A DNA stretch of 64,000 bases, taken from contig REGP01000006.1 in assembly GCA_004134995.1 (NCBI GenBank), forward strand, positions 124,001 to 188,000. Direction: 5' to 3'. The translations under genes were made by a program, and so were the position numbers. The notes below the pieces were generated by a model. It saw only the letters and a list, made by a program, of their open reading frames with translations, was not told where the DNA came from and made no database searches. Positions 49,017 through 55,821 of the stretch are shown here, one piece after another; position 1 is the stretch's first letter, and each line of letters begins with the position of its first letter. The DNA comes from Oxalobacteraceae bacterium CAVE-383 (GTDB lineage: Bacteria > Pseudomonadota > Gammaproteobacteria > Burkholderiales > Burkholderiaceae_D).

Positions 49017-50012
49017 ATGAAATTTTCTTTCGCGCGCGCGGTCGCTTCCGCCGCAGTCGCCACAGTCGCCGCCATGCTGGTTGCCGCCGGCGCCAATGCC
49101 GCAACCGTTGCCGGCGCCGCCATGCGCACCGTGGAGATCACCGCCATCGTCGAACATCCCGCGCTCGATGCCGTGCGCGAGGGCGTGCGCGATCAGTTGA
49201 AAGCCGACGGCTACGAAGCCGGCAGGAACCTCCGATTCGAATATCAAAGCGCGCAGGGCAATACCGGCACCGCCGCGCAGATCGCGCGCAAATTCGTCGG
49301 CGACGCGCCCGATGTCGCGGTGGCCATCGCGACGCCGTCGGCCCAGGCGCTGATCGCGGCGACCAAGTCGATTCCCATCGTATTTTCAGCAGTCACCGAT
49401 CCGGTCGCGGCCAGGCTGGTTCCAGATTGGAATGCCTCCGGCACCAATGTTACCGGCGTGTCCGATATGTCGCCGTTGAAAGAGCAGATCGATTTGTTGC
49501 TGAGAATCGTGCCGCAAGCCAAGCGCGTCGGCATTATTTACAATCCCGGCGAGGCGAATTCAGTTGTTATCGTTTCGGAATTAAAAAATCAGTTGCGCGC
49601 ACGCGGCATGAGTCTGGTGGAAGCGGCCGCGCCGCGTTCGGTCGACGTCGCCAGCGCCGCGCAGAGCCTGGTCGGCAAAGCCGACGTGATTTATGCGCCG
49701 ACCGATAACAATGTCATGTCGGCGTTCGAAGGCATCGTCAAGGTCGCCGAACAGATGCGGCTGCCGGTGGTCTCGGCCGACACCAGCGCTGTCAAGCGCG
49801 GCGCGGCGGCGGCGATCGGCCTGAATTATTACGACCTCGGCCGCCAGACCGGCAAGATCGTGACGCGCATCCTGAAAGGCGAAGCGCCGGGCGCCATCGC
49901 CATCCAGACCAGCAATACGGTGGAACTGTTCGTCAATCCGGAAGCGGCGCGCAAGCAGGGGCTGACGCTGTCCGACGAGGTGATCAAATCCGCGAAAACC
50001 GTGGTGCGCTGA
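49017..50012 (+). CDS. ABC transporter substrate-binding protein, TrpX/DUF534 type
   Basis: 331 residues with a signal peptide (about 1-29, AANAA cleavage region). The periplasmic-binding fold of the ABC_sub_bind family follows: [56 protein letters not shown], and [15 protein letters not shown]. Family members such as streptococcal TrpX bind tryptophan or related aromatics. Encoded 11 bases before hppD, so a tyrosine/phenylalanine role is likely. The cognate permease and ATPase genes are not in the window. Confidence 0.9.
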   Translation: MKFSFARAVASAAVATVAAMLVAAGANAATVAGAAMRTVEITAIVEHPALDAVREGVRDQLKADGYEAGRNLRFEYQSAQGNTGTAAQIARKFVGDAPDVAVAIATPSAQALIAATKSIPIVFSAVTDPVAARLVPDWNASGTNVTGVSDMSPLKEQIDLLLRIVPQAKRVGIIYNPGEANSVVIVSELKNQLRARGMSLVEAAAPRSVDVASAAQSLVGKADVIYAPTDNNVMSAFEGIVKVAEQMRLPVVSADTSAVKRGAAAAIGLNYYDLGRQTGKIVTRILKGEAPGAIAIQTSNTVELFVNPEAARKQGLTLSDEVIKSAKTVVR

Positions 50013-50023
50013 AGGAGAACGAC

Positions 50024-51100
50024 ATGTCCGATATCCTTGAAAATCCGATGGGCCTGAACGGTTTCGAATTCGTCGAATACGCTTCGCCGGCGCCGAATGT
50101 GCTGGAGCCGGCGTTCGAGGCGATGGGCTTCACGGCAATCGCGCGGCACCGCTCCAAGGATGTGGTGCTGTACCGGCAGGGCGGGATCAATTTCATCGTC
50201 AACCGCGAACCGCGCAGCGCCGCCTATTATTTTGCGCAGGAACACGGTCCGTCGGCATGCGGCATGGCGTTCCGTGTCGCCGATTCGCACCGGGCCTATA
50301 AACGCGCGCTGGAACTCGGCGCCGAGCCGATGGAGATACCGGCCGGCGTGATGGAGTTGCGTCTGCCGGCGATCAAGGGCATCGGCGGTTCGCCGCTGTA
50401 CCTTATCGATCGTTTCGGACCGGGCAAGTCGATCTACGATATCGACTTCGAATTCTTCGAAGGCGTGGACCGCAATCCGTTCGGCGCCGGCCTGAGGACC
50501 ATCGACCACCTGACGCACAATGTCTATCACGGCCGGATGGCGCACTGGGCCGCGTTCTACGAGCGCCTTTTCAATTTCCGCGAGGTGCGCTATTTCGACA
50601 TCAAGGGCGAATATACCGGCCTTACCTCGAAGGCAATGAGCGGGCCGGACGGCAAGGTCAGGATTCCGCTGAACGAAGAAGCGTCGCGCGGCGCGGGGCA
50701 GATCGAGGAGTTCCTGATGCGCTTCAACGGCGAAGGCATCCAGCATATTGCATTGCAGACCGACGATCTGCCGGCGACCGTCGATGCCTTGCGGAAAATG
50801 GGAACGCCATTCATGGCGGCGCCGCCTGCAACCTATTACGAAATGCTGGAAGGCCGCTTGCCGGGTCATGGCGAGCCCACCGCCGAACTGCAGCGGCGCG
50901 GCATTCTGCTGGACGGCGTCTCGGAAAATGGGGAGCGGCGCCTGCTGCTGCAGATATTTTCCGCGGCAACGCTGGGTCCGGTGTTTTTCGAGTTCATCCA
51001 GCGCAAGGGCGACGAGGGTTTCGGCGAAGGCAATTTCAAGGCCCTGTTCGAATCGCTCGAACGCGACCAGATCCGGCGCGGCGTGCTGCGGTCGGCATGA
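50024..51100 (+). CDS. hppD: 4-hydroxyphenylpyruvate dioxygenase
   Basis: Fe(II) enzyme converting 4-hydroxyphenylpyruvate to homogentisate in tyrosine degradation. 358 residues in two vicinal-oxygen-chelate halves. Metal ligands are visible in [13 protein letters not shown] (His), [11 protein letters not shown] (His) and [24 protein letters not shown] (Glu plus the C-terminal helix). GAAGGAG precedes the ATG. Followed by phhA; homogentisate dioxygenase is not in the window. Confidence 0.97.
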   Translation: MSDILENPMGLNGFEFVEYASPAPNVLEPAFEAMGFTAIARHRSKDVVLYRQGGINFIVNREPRSAAYYFAQEHGPSACGMAFRVADSHRAYKRALELGAEPMEIPAGVMELRLPAIKGIGGSPLYLIDRFGPGKSIYDIDFEFFEGVDRNPFGAGLRTIDHLTHNVYHGRMAHWAAFYERLFNFREVRYFDIKGEYTGLTSKAMSGPDGKVRIPLNEEASRGAGQIEEFLMRFNGEGIQHIALQTDDLPATVDALRKMGTPFMAAPPATYYEMLEGRLPGHGEPTAELQRRGILLDGVSENGERRLLLQIFSAATLGPVFFEFIQRKGDEGFGEGNFKALFESLERDQIRRGVLRSA

Positions 51101-51136
51101 CATGACGCCGAACCTATCCTGAACGAGGGGCATGGC

Positions 51137-51976
51137 ATGGAACAGCGATATCTCGATCACATCATGAAACAGCCCTGCCATGCCTATACCGCCGCCGACC
51201 ATGCGGTCTGGCGTACGCTGTTTGCGACCCAGGCCGGCATATTGCAGGGACGGGCCTGCAAGGAGTTCATCGCGGGCCTGCATGGCCTCGACATGGCGGC
51301 TGACGGCATTCCGCGTTTCGACGCATTGAACGAACTGCTGCATGCAGCCACCGGTTGGCGCATCGTCGCCGTGCCGGGGCTGGTGCCGGACGACGTTTTT
51401 TTCGGATTGCTGGCGAACCGGCATTTTCCGGCATCGTGGTGGATACGCAAGCCGGCCCAAATGGACTACTTGCAGGAACCCGACGTCTTTCACGACATCT
51501 ACGGCCATGTGCCGCTGCTGATGAATCCGATATTTGCCGACTACATGCAGGCCTACGGCGAGGGCGGGTTGCGCTCGAACTGCCTGAATTCATTGGGCAG
51601 GCTGGCGCGGCTATATTGGTATACGGTGGAATTCGGCCTGATAAATACCGCGGAGGGCTTGCGAATTTACGGATCGGGTATCCTATCGTCGAAAGGCGAG
51701 TCGATCTACAGCCTCGAAAGCGCCGCGCCGAACCGTGTGCAGTTCGATCTGCAACGCGTGATGTCGACCCGGTACCGGATCGACAGCTTTCAAAAGACGT
51801 ACTTTGTCATCGACAGCTTCAAGGCCTTGTTCGAGGCCACCGAAGCAGATCTGGCGCCGATTTATCGCGCGCTGGAAAAAACGGCGGACATCGGCGCCGA
51901 AGCGCTGCTGGCCAATGACAGGGTATTGCAACGGGGAACCGGTGACGGTTGGCAGTCAACGCGGGATACCGGCTGA
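51137..51976 (+). CDS. phhA: Phenylalanine 4-monooxygenase
   Basis: Pterin-dependent hydroxylase making tyrosine from phenylalanine. 279 residues, catalytic domain only as in other bacterial enzymes. The iron ligands are His119 and His124 in DVFHDIYGHVPLL and Glu165 in YWYTVEFG. With hppD upstream it gives a Phe to Tyr to homogentisate path (the transaminase and later steps lie elsewhere). No pterin dehydratase (phhB) gene is adjacent. The next gene starts 14 bases after the stop. Confidence 0.97.
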   Translation: MEQRYLDHIMKQPCHAYTAADHAVWRTLFATQAGILQGRACKEFIAGLHGLDMAADGIPRFDALNELLHAATGWRIVAVPGLVPDDVFFGLLANRHFPASWWIRKPAQMDYLQEPDVFHDIYGHVPLLMNPIFADYMQAYGEGGLRSNCLNSLGRLARLYWYTVEFGLINTAEGLRIYGSGILSSKGESIYSLESAAPNRVQFDLQRVMSTRYRIDSFQKTYFVIDSFKALFEATEADLAPIYRALEKTADIGAEALLANDRVLQRGTGDGWQSTRDTG

Positions 51977-51989
51977 ACATGGGAACCAG

Positions 51990-53108
51990 ATGAAATTTCG
52001 CAATTCGAATCCATTTGTCAACGCCATCCTCAAGGCCACGCGCACGGCGACGCGCAAAACCGCGCACGCCATGCAGAAGAATGCAATGAAAGCAGCGGTG
52101 GCGGCGCTGCAGAATACGTTCAAGCATGGCTGGTCCGCCGACGGATTGGCGACCAGGCCGAAGAAGCGGCCGCCGGCCGCGCGCGCGCCGGCCTGGGCGC
52201 CGACGCGCGAGGCGGACCGGCACGAAGCGCCATCCCAGGCCGGGCAATTCATCGCGCGCTCGCTGACCAACGCGGCCGGCACCCGCAAATACAAGCTGTA
52301 CATTCCCAAGACATATGCCGGACAGCCGCTGCCTTTGCTGGTCATGCTGCATGGCTGCACGCAGGATCCGGACGATTTCGCGGCCGGCACGCGCATGAAC
52401 CGGATCGCGGAAGAAGCCGGCTGCTTTGTTGCCTATCCGGCGCAAAGCAAGGCCGCCAACGGGCATAAATGCTGGAACTGGTTCAGCGCCATCGATCAGC
52501 AGCGCGACCGCGGCGAAGCGTCGATCATTGCCGACATCACGCGCAGCGTGATCGACGCCTACGGTTGCGACCGCAAGCGTGTTTTCGTGGCGGGCCTGTC
52601 GGCCGGCGGCGCGATGGCGGTCATCATGGGCAATCGCTATCCGGAGCTGTATACCGCTGTGGGGGTGCATTCCGGCCTGCCATATGCCGCCGCGCGCGAC
52701 CTGACTTCCGCGATGGCCGCAATGCGCAGGGGCGCGGTCGATGCCGAAATCAACGGCGCCCATGGCGCCACTGTGCAAGGCAAGCCGTTGCCGGTCATCG
52801 TGTTTCACGGCGACATCGACAAAACCGTCCATCCGCGCAACGGCGAACAGATCATCGAACAGGCGCTCGCGCATATCGCCAGCACCGAACGCAAGGAGCA
52901 GGGCGACGCCGTTGTCGATGGCGTGCCTTTGTACACGCGCGCCATCTACGAAGACGGCAAGCAGCGCCCGATGGCGGAATTATGGACGCTGCACGGCACG
53001 GCGCACGCCTGGTCCGGCGGCAGCAGCGACGGCAGTTATACGGCGGCCGGCGGACCGGACGCGTCGGCCGAGATGATGCGTTTTTTCACCACGGCCGCCA
53101 CGCAATGA
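51990..53108 (+). CDS. PHB-depolymerase-type esterase
   Basis: 372 residues, alpha/beta hydrolase of the poly(3-hydroxybutyrate) depolymerase/LpqC family. The nucleophile box is GLSAGG (Ser204), the oxyanion region LLVMLHGCTQDPDDFA, the acid FHGDIDKTVHP and the His GTAHAWSGG. The N-terminus (about 1-85) is basic and Ala/Pro-rich without a hydrophobic signal core, so it may act on intracellular granules or be exported otherwise. Phasin-like character of the first 45 residues is possible. Start at 51990; the frame extends upstream into phhA. Confidence 0.88.
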   Translation: MKFRNSNPFVNAILKATRTATRKTAHAMQKNAMKAAVAALQNTFKHGWSADGLATRPKKRPPAARAPAWAPTREADRHEAPSQAGQFIARSLTNAAGTRKYKLYIPKTYAGQPLPLLVMLHGCTQDPDDFAAGTRMNRIAEEAGCFVAYPAQSKAANGHKCWNWFSAIDQQRDRGEASIIADITRSVIDAYGCDRKRVFVAGLSAGGAMAVIMGNRYPELYTAVGVHSGLPYAAARDLTSAMAAMRRGAVDAEINGAHGATVQGKPLPVIVFHGDIDKTVHPRNGEQIIEQALAHIASTERKEQGDAVVDGVPLYTRAIYEDGKQRPMAELWTLHGTAHAWSGGSSDGSYTAAGGPDASAEMMRFFTTAATQ

Positions 53109-53761
53109 GCGAACGCGCTTTGCGGCAACAACGTCACGCGCAGCGCTTGCGCCTGTTTGCGGCAAGCGCAGCTTTATTGGGCTGGCTTGGACTGGGCCTG
53201 CAACTTTGGGTGGTGCTGCAAACGCGGCATGCCGCCGGGCTCGGCGCCCTGGGCGGCCTGATCAATTTCCTTGGCTATTTCACCATCTGGAGCAATCTGC
53301 TGGCGTCCATTGCGTTAAGCTGTCAGGCGTTGCAGGCGCAATCGCGCTTTGCGCTTGCGTTGACCAGGCCCGGCGCGATGACCGGCATCGCCTGCTGTGT
53401 CGCCCTGGTCGGCTTGACTTACCATGCGGTGCTGAGCCGATTTTGGAATCCGGCCGGAACGCAATTGCTGGCCGATAATCTATTGCATTCGGCCGTGCCG
53501 GCGCTGTTTCTTATTTTCTGGTGGCTGTTTGTCGCGCCGGCGCGTGCGGGGTGGCGGTCTGTCCTGCACTGGGCGTTGCTGCCCGCGGCATATTTGATCG
53601 TTGCATTGCTGCGCGGCGCCGTCGATGGGTTCTATGCTTATCCGTTCATCGATGCGATACGGCTCGGATACGGTCGAGTATTCGTCAATGCGGCCGCTGC
53701 GCTGTCGGTCTTTTCGTGCATCGGGGCGGTGCTGATCTTGCTGGATAAGCGCAAACGGTGA
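53105..53761 (+). CDS. Pr6Pr-family membrane protein
   Basis: 218 residues with six predicted membrane helices (about 18-38, 48-72, 88-108, 125-145, 155-172 and 188-212). Conserved features of the Pr6Pr (FAR-17a/AIG1-like) family are FTIWSNLL, LVGLTYHAVLSRFWNPAG and ADNLLHSAVPALFLIFWW. Function unknown. Translationally coupled to the esterase gene by an ATGA overlap. The open frame upstream belongs to a shadow of that gene. Confidence 0.85.
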   Translation: MSERALRQQRHAQRLRLFAASAALLGWLGLGLQLWVVLQTRHAAGLGALGGLINFLGYFTIWSNLLASIALSCQALQAQSRFALALTRPGAMTGIACCVALVGLTYHAVLSRFWNPAGTQLLADNLLHSAVPALFLIFWWLFVAPARAGWRSVLHWALLPAAYLIVALLRGAVDGFYAYPFIDAIRLGYGRVFVNAAAALSVFSCIGAVLILLDKRKR

Positions 53762-53861
53762 AATTTTGCCTGTCGGTTTGCGCCAATTTATTATGTGGCA
53801 TTCGAAACCCGTAACACATTGTAAAAGCACGGCACGTAAATAATATTTGTTTTATAGTTGT

Positions 53862-53931
53862 GCTTCCCCTTTCCAGTTCTCCCCCTAGAACTGGATTTTA
53901 GCCCGCGATCCGCAAGGTTCGCGGGTTTTTT
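53862..53931 (+). ncRNA. Candidate small RNA 1 with C-rich hairpin loop
   Basis: Unit of about 70 bases in a gene-free stretch. A -10-like TATAGT (53853-53858) precedes a pyrimidine-rich start. A perfect 8-bp hairpin CCAGTTCT (53873-53880) / AGAACTGG (53887-53894) exposes the loop CCCCCT. A terminator stem CCCGCG (53902-53907) / CGCGGG (53920-53925) ends in six Ts. The same order recurs at 54114-54184. The C-rich loop could pair with Shine-Dalgarno sequences. TTGTAA (53819) and TAATAT (53841) are an alternative promoter. The whole gap 53762-54382 has no credible ORF. Confidence 0.6.
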
Positions 53932-54113
53932 ATTTCCTGCTTATTTTGCAATATTACAAATTCGATATCGGCGTTATTTTGAAATTCTTAAGAATCGATT
54001 GCCAGTATTTGACAAGTATTTGGCGTTGAGGAAATGCGGATAGTTATCTGTATTTTATATATCTGATATGTATAAGATAAAGTATCGCCTATATCTTGAT
54101 CAGGCTATAGTTG

Positions 54114-54184
54114 CACCTGTCTCCTCCAATCTTCTTCAAGAAATTGGATTCAGCCCGCGCCGTAAGGTCCGCGGGCTTTTTTTT
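54114..54184 (+). ncRNA. Candidate small RNA 2 with anti-Shine-Dalgarno motif
   Basis: Relative of the unit at 53862-53931: TATAGTTGCAC (54106-54116) matches its TATAGTTGTGC, then CTCCTCC (54121-54127), a hairpin CCAAT/ATTGG (54126-54130 with 54143-54147), the shared TTGGATT..AGCCCGCG link, and a terminator stem GCCCGC (54153-54158) / GCGGGC (54171-54176) with eight Ts. CTCCTCC mimics the 16S rRNA anti-Shine-Dalgarno core. I see no convincing -35 box. Confidence 0.6.
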
Positions 54185-54276
54185 GTGGGTTTTTTGATAA
54201 AAGTTTAATTAAACTTTAATAAATGACTCAAAATTCTGCGGTGCGGCATGACTTCCCAAACTGAATGGCACACAAT

Positions 54277-54356
54277 CGTCTGCAAATAATCCTGTTCCTA
54301 GAGGGGATGAGTAGGAGACGCCGAACCCGCAAAGCACATGCTTTGCGGGTTTTTTA
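54277..54356 (+). ncRNA. Candidate structured RNA 3 with strong terminator
   Basis: A nested structure: CGTCT (54277-54281) pairs with AGACG (54316-54320), and TCCTA (54296-54300) with TAGGA (54312-54316), leaving GAGGGGATGAG in the loop. A perfect 12-bp terminator AACCCGCAAAGC (54324-54335) / GCTTTGCGGGTT (54340-54351) with a T run follows. The exposed GAGGGG is complementary to C-rich parts of candidates 1 and 2. No promoter is clear, and the 5' end is a guess. Confidence 0.4.
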
Positions 54357-54382
54357 TTGCCCAAAAGGAAAGGGCGGCCGTC

Positions 54383-54442
54383 TTAGCGGAACAGCAGGAC
54401 CAAGACAATAATAAGGATGATGGTGCCGACGCCGATATACAT
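54383..54442 (-). CDS. Possible 19-residue membrane peptide
   Basis: A tiny frame MYIGVGTIILIIVLVLLFR, almost wholly one membrane helix with a terminal Arg, preceded by AAAAGGA about 9 bases before the ATG. The frame continues upstream as ordinary non-coding-like sequence. Peptides of this size are seen in proteobacteria, but I recognise no family and cannot exclude chance. Confidence 0.4.
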   Translation of the reverse strand: MYIGVGTIILIIVLVLLFR

Positions 54443-54697
54443 GATGATGTCCTTTTCTTGTTGAGGGGGCTGGGACAAACTATAGGCTTGGTTAATTTGT
54501 TCGACAGTAGGACGAGTGCCGATATTTCTGTAGGAGTACCTTAAGAACGATTGCTGCAAAGGGGTTGTACGGCAAGCGCCTACAAGGAAATGCGGAGCAG
54601 AAGAAGCGGGCATCGGGGCATAATCGTAGCAATGCGACAAGTACACAATCTGTGTGCATGTGGAATCTGTCGCGCTGATTTATTGATGAGGCTTGGC

Positions 54698-54973
54698 ATG
54701 GCAGCAACCCCCCAATGGACTGTAGAGCGTTACAAGAGTTTTGAATTCTGGTTGAGTGATCCGCACAAGGTCGGCCCCCAGCTGTCCGACAGGAAATGGC
54801 AATGCGAGTTGCGCATTATCTGTCTGGACGCAAATGCGGATGAGCAGGACGTCGTCGTCAAAACGATTTATCCTTTCACCAAAGGCGACACGGCGGAAGG
54901 CGTCTATGCCTCCGCTTTCGTGGAATCGTTGCGGATTTGCGACCAGATACTCGATCGCCTTGAGACGGTATAA
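54698..54973 (+). CDS. Small hypothetical protein
   Basis: 91 residues from the ATG at 54698 (GAGG ribosome-binding site 6 bases before). It has a mixed alpha/beta look with a charged surface: FEFWLSDPHKVGPQLSDRKWQCELRIICLDANADEQDVVVKTIYPF. No membrane segment, signal peptide or known motif. It is followed by another small hypothetical gene 63 bases on. The shared fold-like pattern (beta strands then a helix ending in ICDQILDRLE) suggests cytosolic function, unknown. Confidence 0.65.
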   Translation: MAATPQWTVERYKSFEFWLSDPHKVGPQLSDRKWQCELRIICLDANADEQDVVVKTIYPFTKGDTAEGVYASAFVESLRICDQILDRLETV

Positions 54974-55036
54974 ACTGTTTCGGCCGACACTTGCGGCATC
55001 GGCATCGCCGAATGAAGTCGAATCCGGGAGCATGCA

Positions 55037-55261
55037 ATGAATAAATTCATTTCCCCTGAGCGCGTCAATGTTTTCAGCGTGTTCGCCAAAAAGCTGCCCG
55101 ACGGTACTTATTCGGGTCATGTCTCGCACAAAATCGAGGGCGCGCCGCCCGAGCGGGAAAAAATCTACGATGTCTGTATCAGCGGTACCGAAAGAGAGGC
55201 GCTGGAAGAAGCGCATGCCTATGCCTCGCGCTATATTTCGGAGCATAACTACGACGCCTGA
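55037..55261 (+). CDS. Small hypothetical protein
   Basis: 74 residues, MNKFISPERVNVFSVFAKKLPDG..., a probable beta-hairpin (YSGHVSHKIEG, KIYDVCISG) then a helix (EREALEEAHAYASRYISEH). GGGAG stands 7 bases before the ATG. The stop is 13 bases before palindromic element 1. I do not recognise a family. Possibly co-transcribed with the preceding small gene. Confidence 0.65.
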   Translation: MNKFISPERVNVFSVFAKKLPDGTYSGHVSHKIEGAPPEREKIYDVCISGTEREALEEAHAYASRYISEHNYDA

Positions 55262-55274
55262 ATATCCGGAGCGG

Positions 55275-55413
55275 CAGTTAATTCGGCATTGGGCGCTGCC
55301 GTGAAAGGGCGTTGTGCGCAGTGAGGTAAAGGGGGAATGCGGCCGCAGGCCGCAGGAGGACACGAACGGAGTACAACGCCCTTTCACGGCAGCGCCCCAT
55401 GCCGAATTAACTG
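55275..55413 (+). repeat. Palindromic element 1 (forward core)
   Basis: 41-base arms (55275-55315 and 55373-55413) are inverted repeats with a single mismatch. Between them is a 57-base core beginning GCGCAGTGAGGTAAAGGGGG and ending GGAGGACACGAACGGAGT, with a central mini-hairpin TGCGGCC-GCA-GGCCGCA. The reverse complement of the same core occupies 58320-58375, between unrelated arms. No terminal T run and no ORF of substance. Confidence 0.9.
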
Positions 55414-55548
55414 AACGCCATCTCTTTTTCTTACAAGGAAATCCGCTCTTGTCCTATTAATTCCTCACGAAGTCCCCGCCTATGATTAATCGCGCCAATC
55501 CTTGGCGCAATGCGGTTGATCGACAAATACTCACTCAGCGGGGATATC

Positions 55549-55818
55549 ATGAATTTCATCATCTGGATCGTTGTTGGCGGCATCATCGGCTGGCTGGCCA
55601 GCCTGGTCATGCGCACCGATGCCCAACAGGGCTTGTTTCTCAATATCGTGGTCGGCATTATCGGCGCATTGCTTGGCGGATGGCTGATTTCGCCATTGGT
55701 CGGCGCCGGCACCATCAATCAGAACGATTTCAGCCTGGCGTCGCTGCTGGTTTCATTCGTCGGCGCGCTGATTCTGCTGGCGATCGTCAATCTGTTGCGT
55801 CGCGGCCGGGCTCGGTAA
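55549..55818 (+). CDS. GlsB/YeaQ/YmgE-family membrane protein
   Basis: 89 residues with three hydrophobic segments and the family pattern IIWIVVGGIIGWLASLVMRTDAQQG, NIVVGIIGALLGGWL, and a final helix VSFVGALILLAIVNLLRRG. Members are general-stress or transglycosylase-associated proteins of unknown mechanism. Start at 55549 with GCGGGGA 8 bases before; the longer frame to 55510 is less likely. It lies 3 bases before katE, fitting a stress cassette. Confidence 0.88.
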   Translation: MNFIIWIVVGGIIGWLASLVMRTDAQQGLFLNIVVGIIGALLGGWLISPLVGAGTINQNDFSLASLLVSFVGALILLAIVNLLRRGRAR

Positions 55819-55821
55819 GCG

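Noticed and set aside
54307-54360. Small frame starting at the ATG after GAGGGG in the third RNA unit
   Set aside because: It would run through the terminator hairpin and gives an Arg-rich sequence without protein character.
54680-55387. 235-codon minus-strand frame spanning the small hypothetical genes and element 1
   Set aside because: Its N-terminal part is translated from the palindromic element, and the rest is a shadow of two plus-strand frames with ribosome-binding sites.
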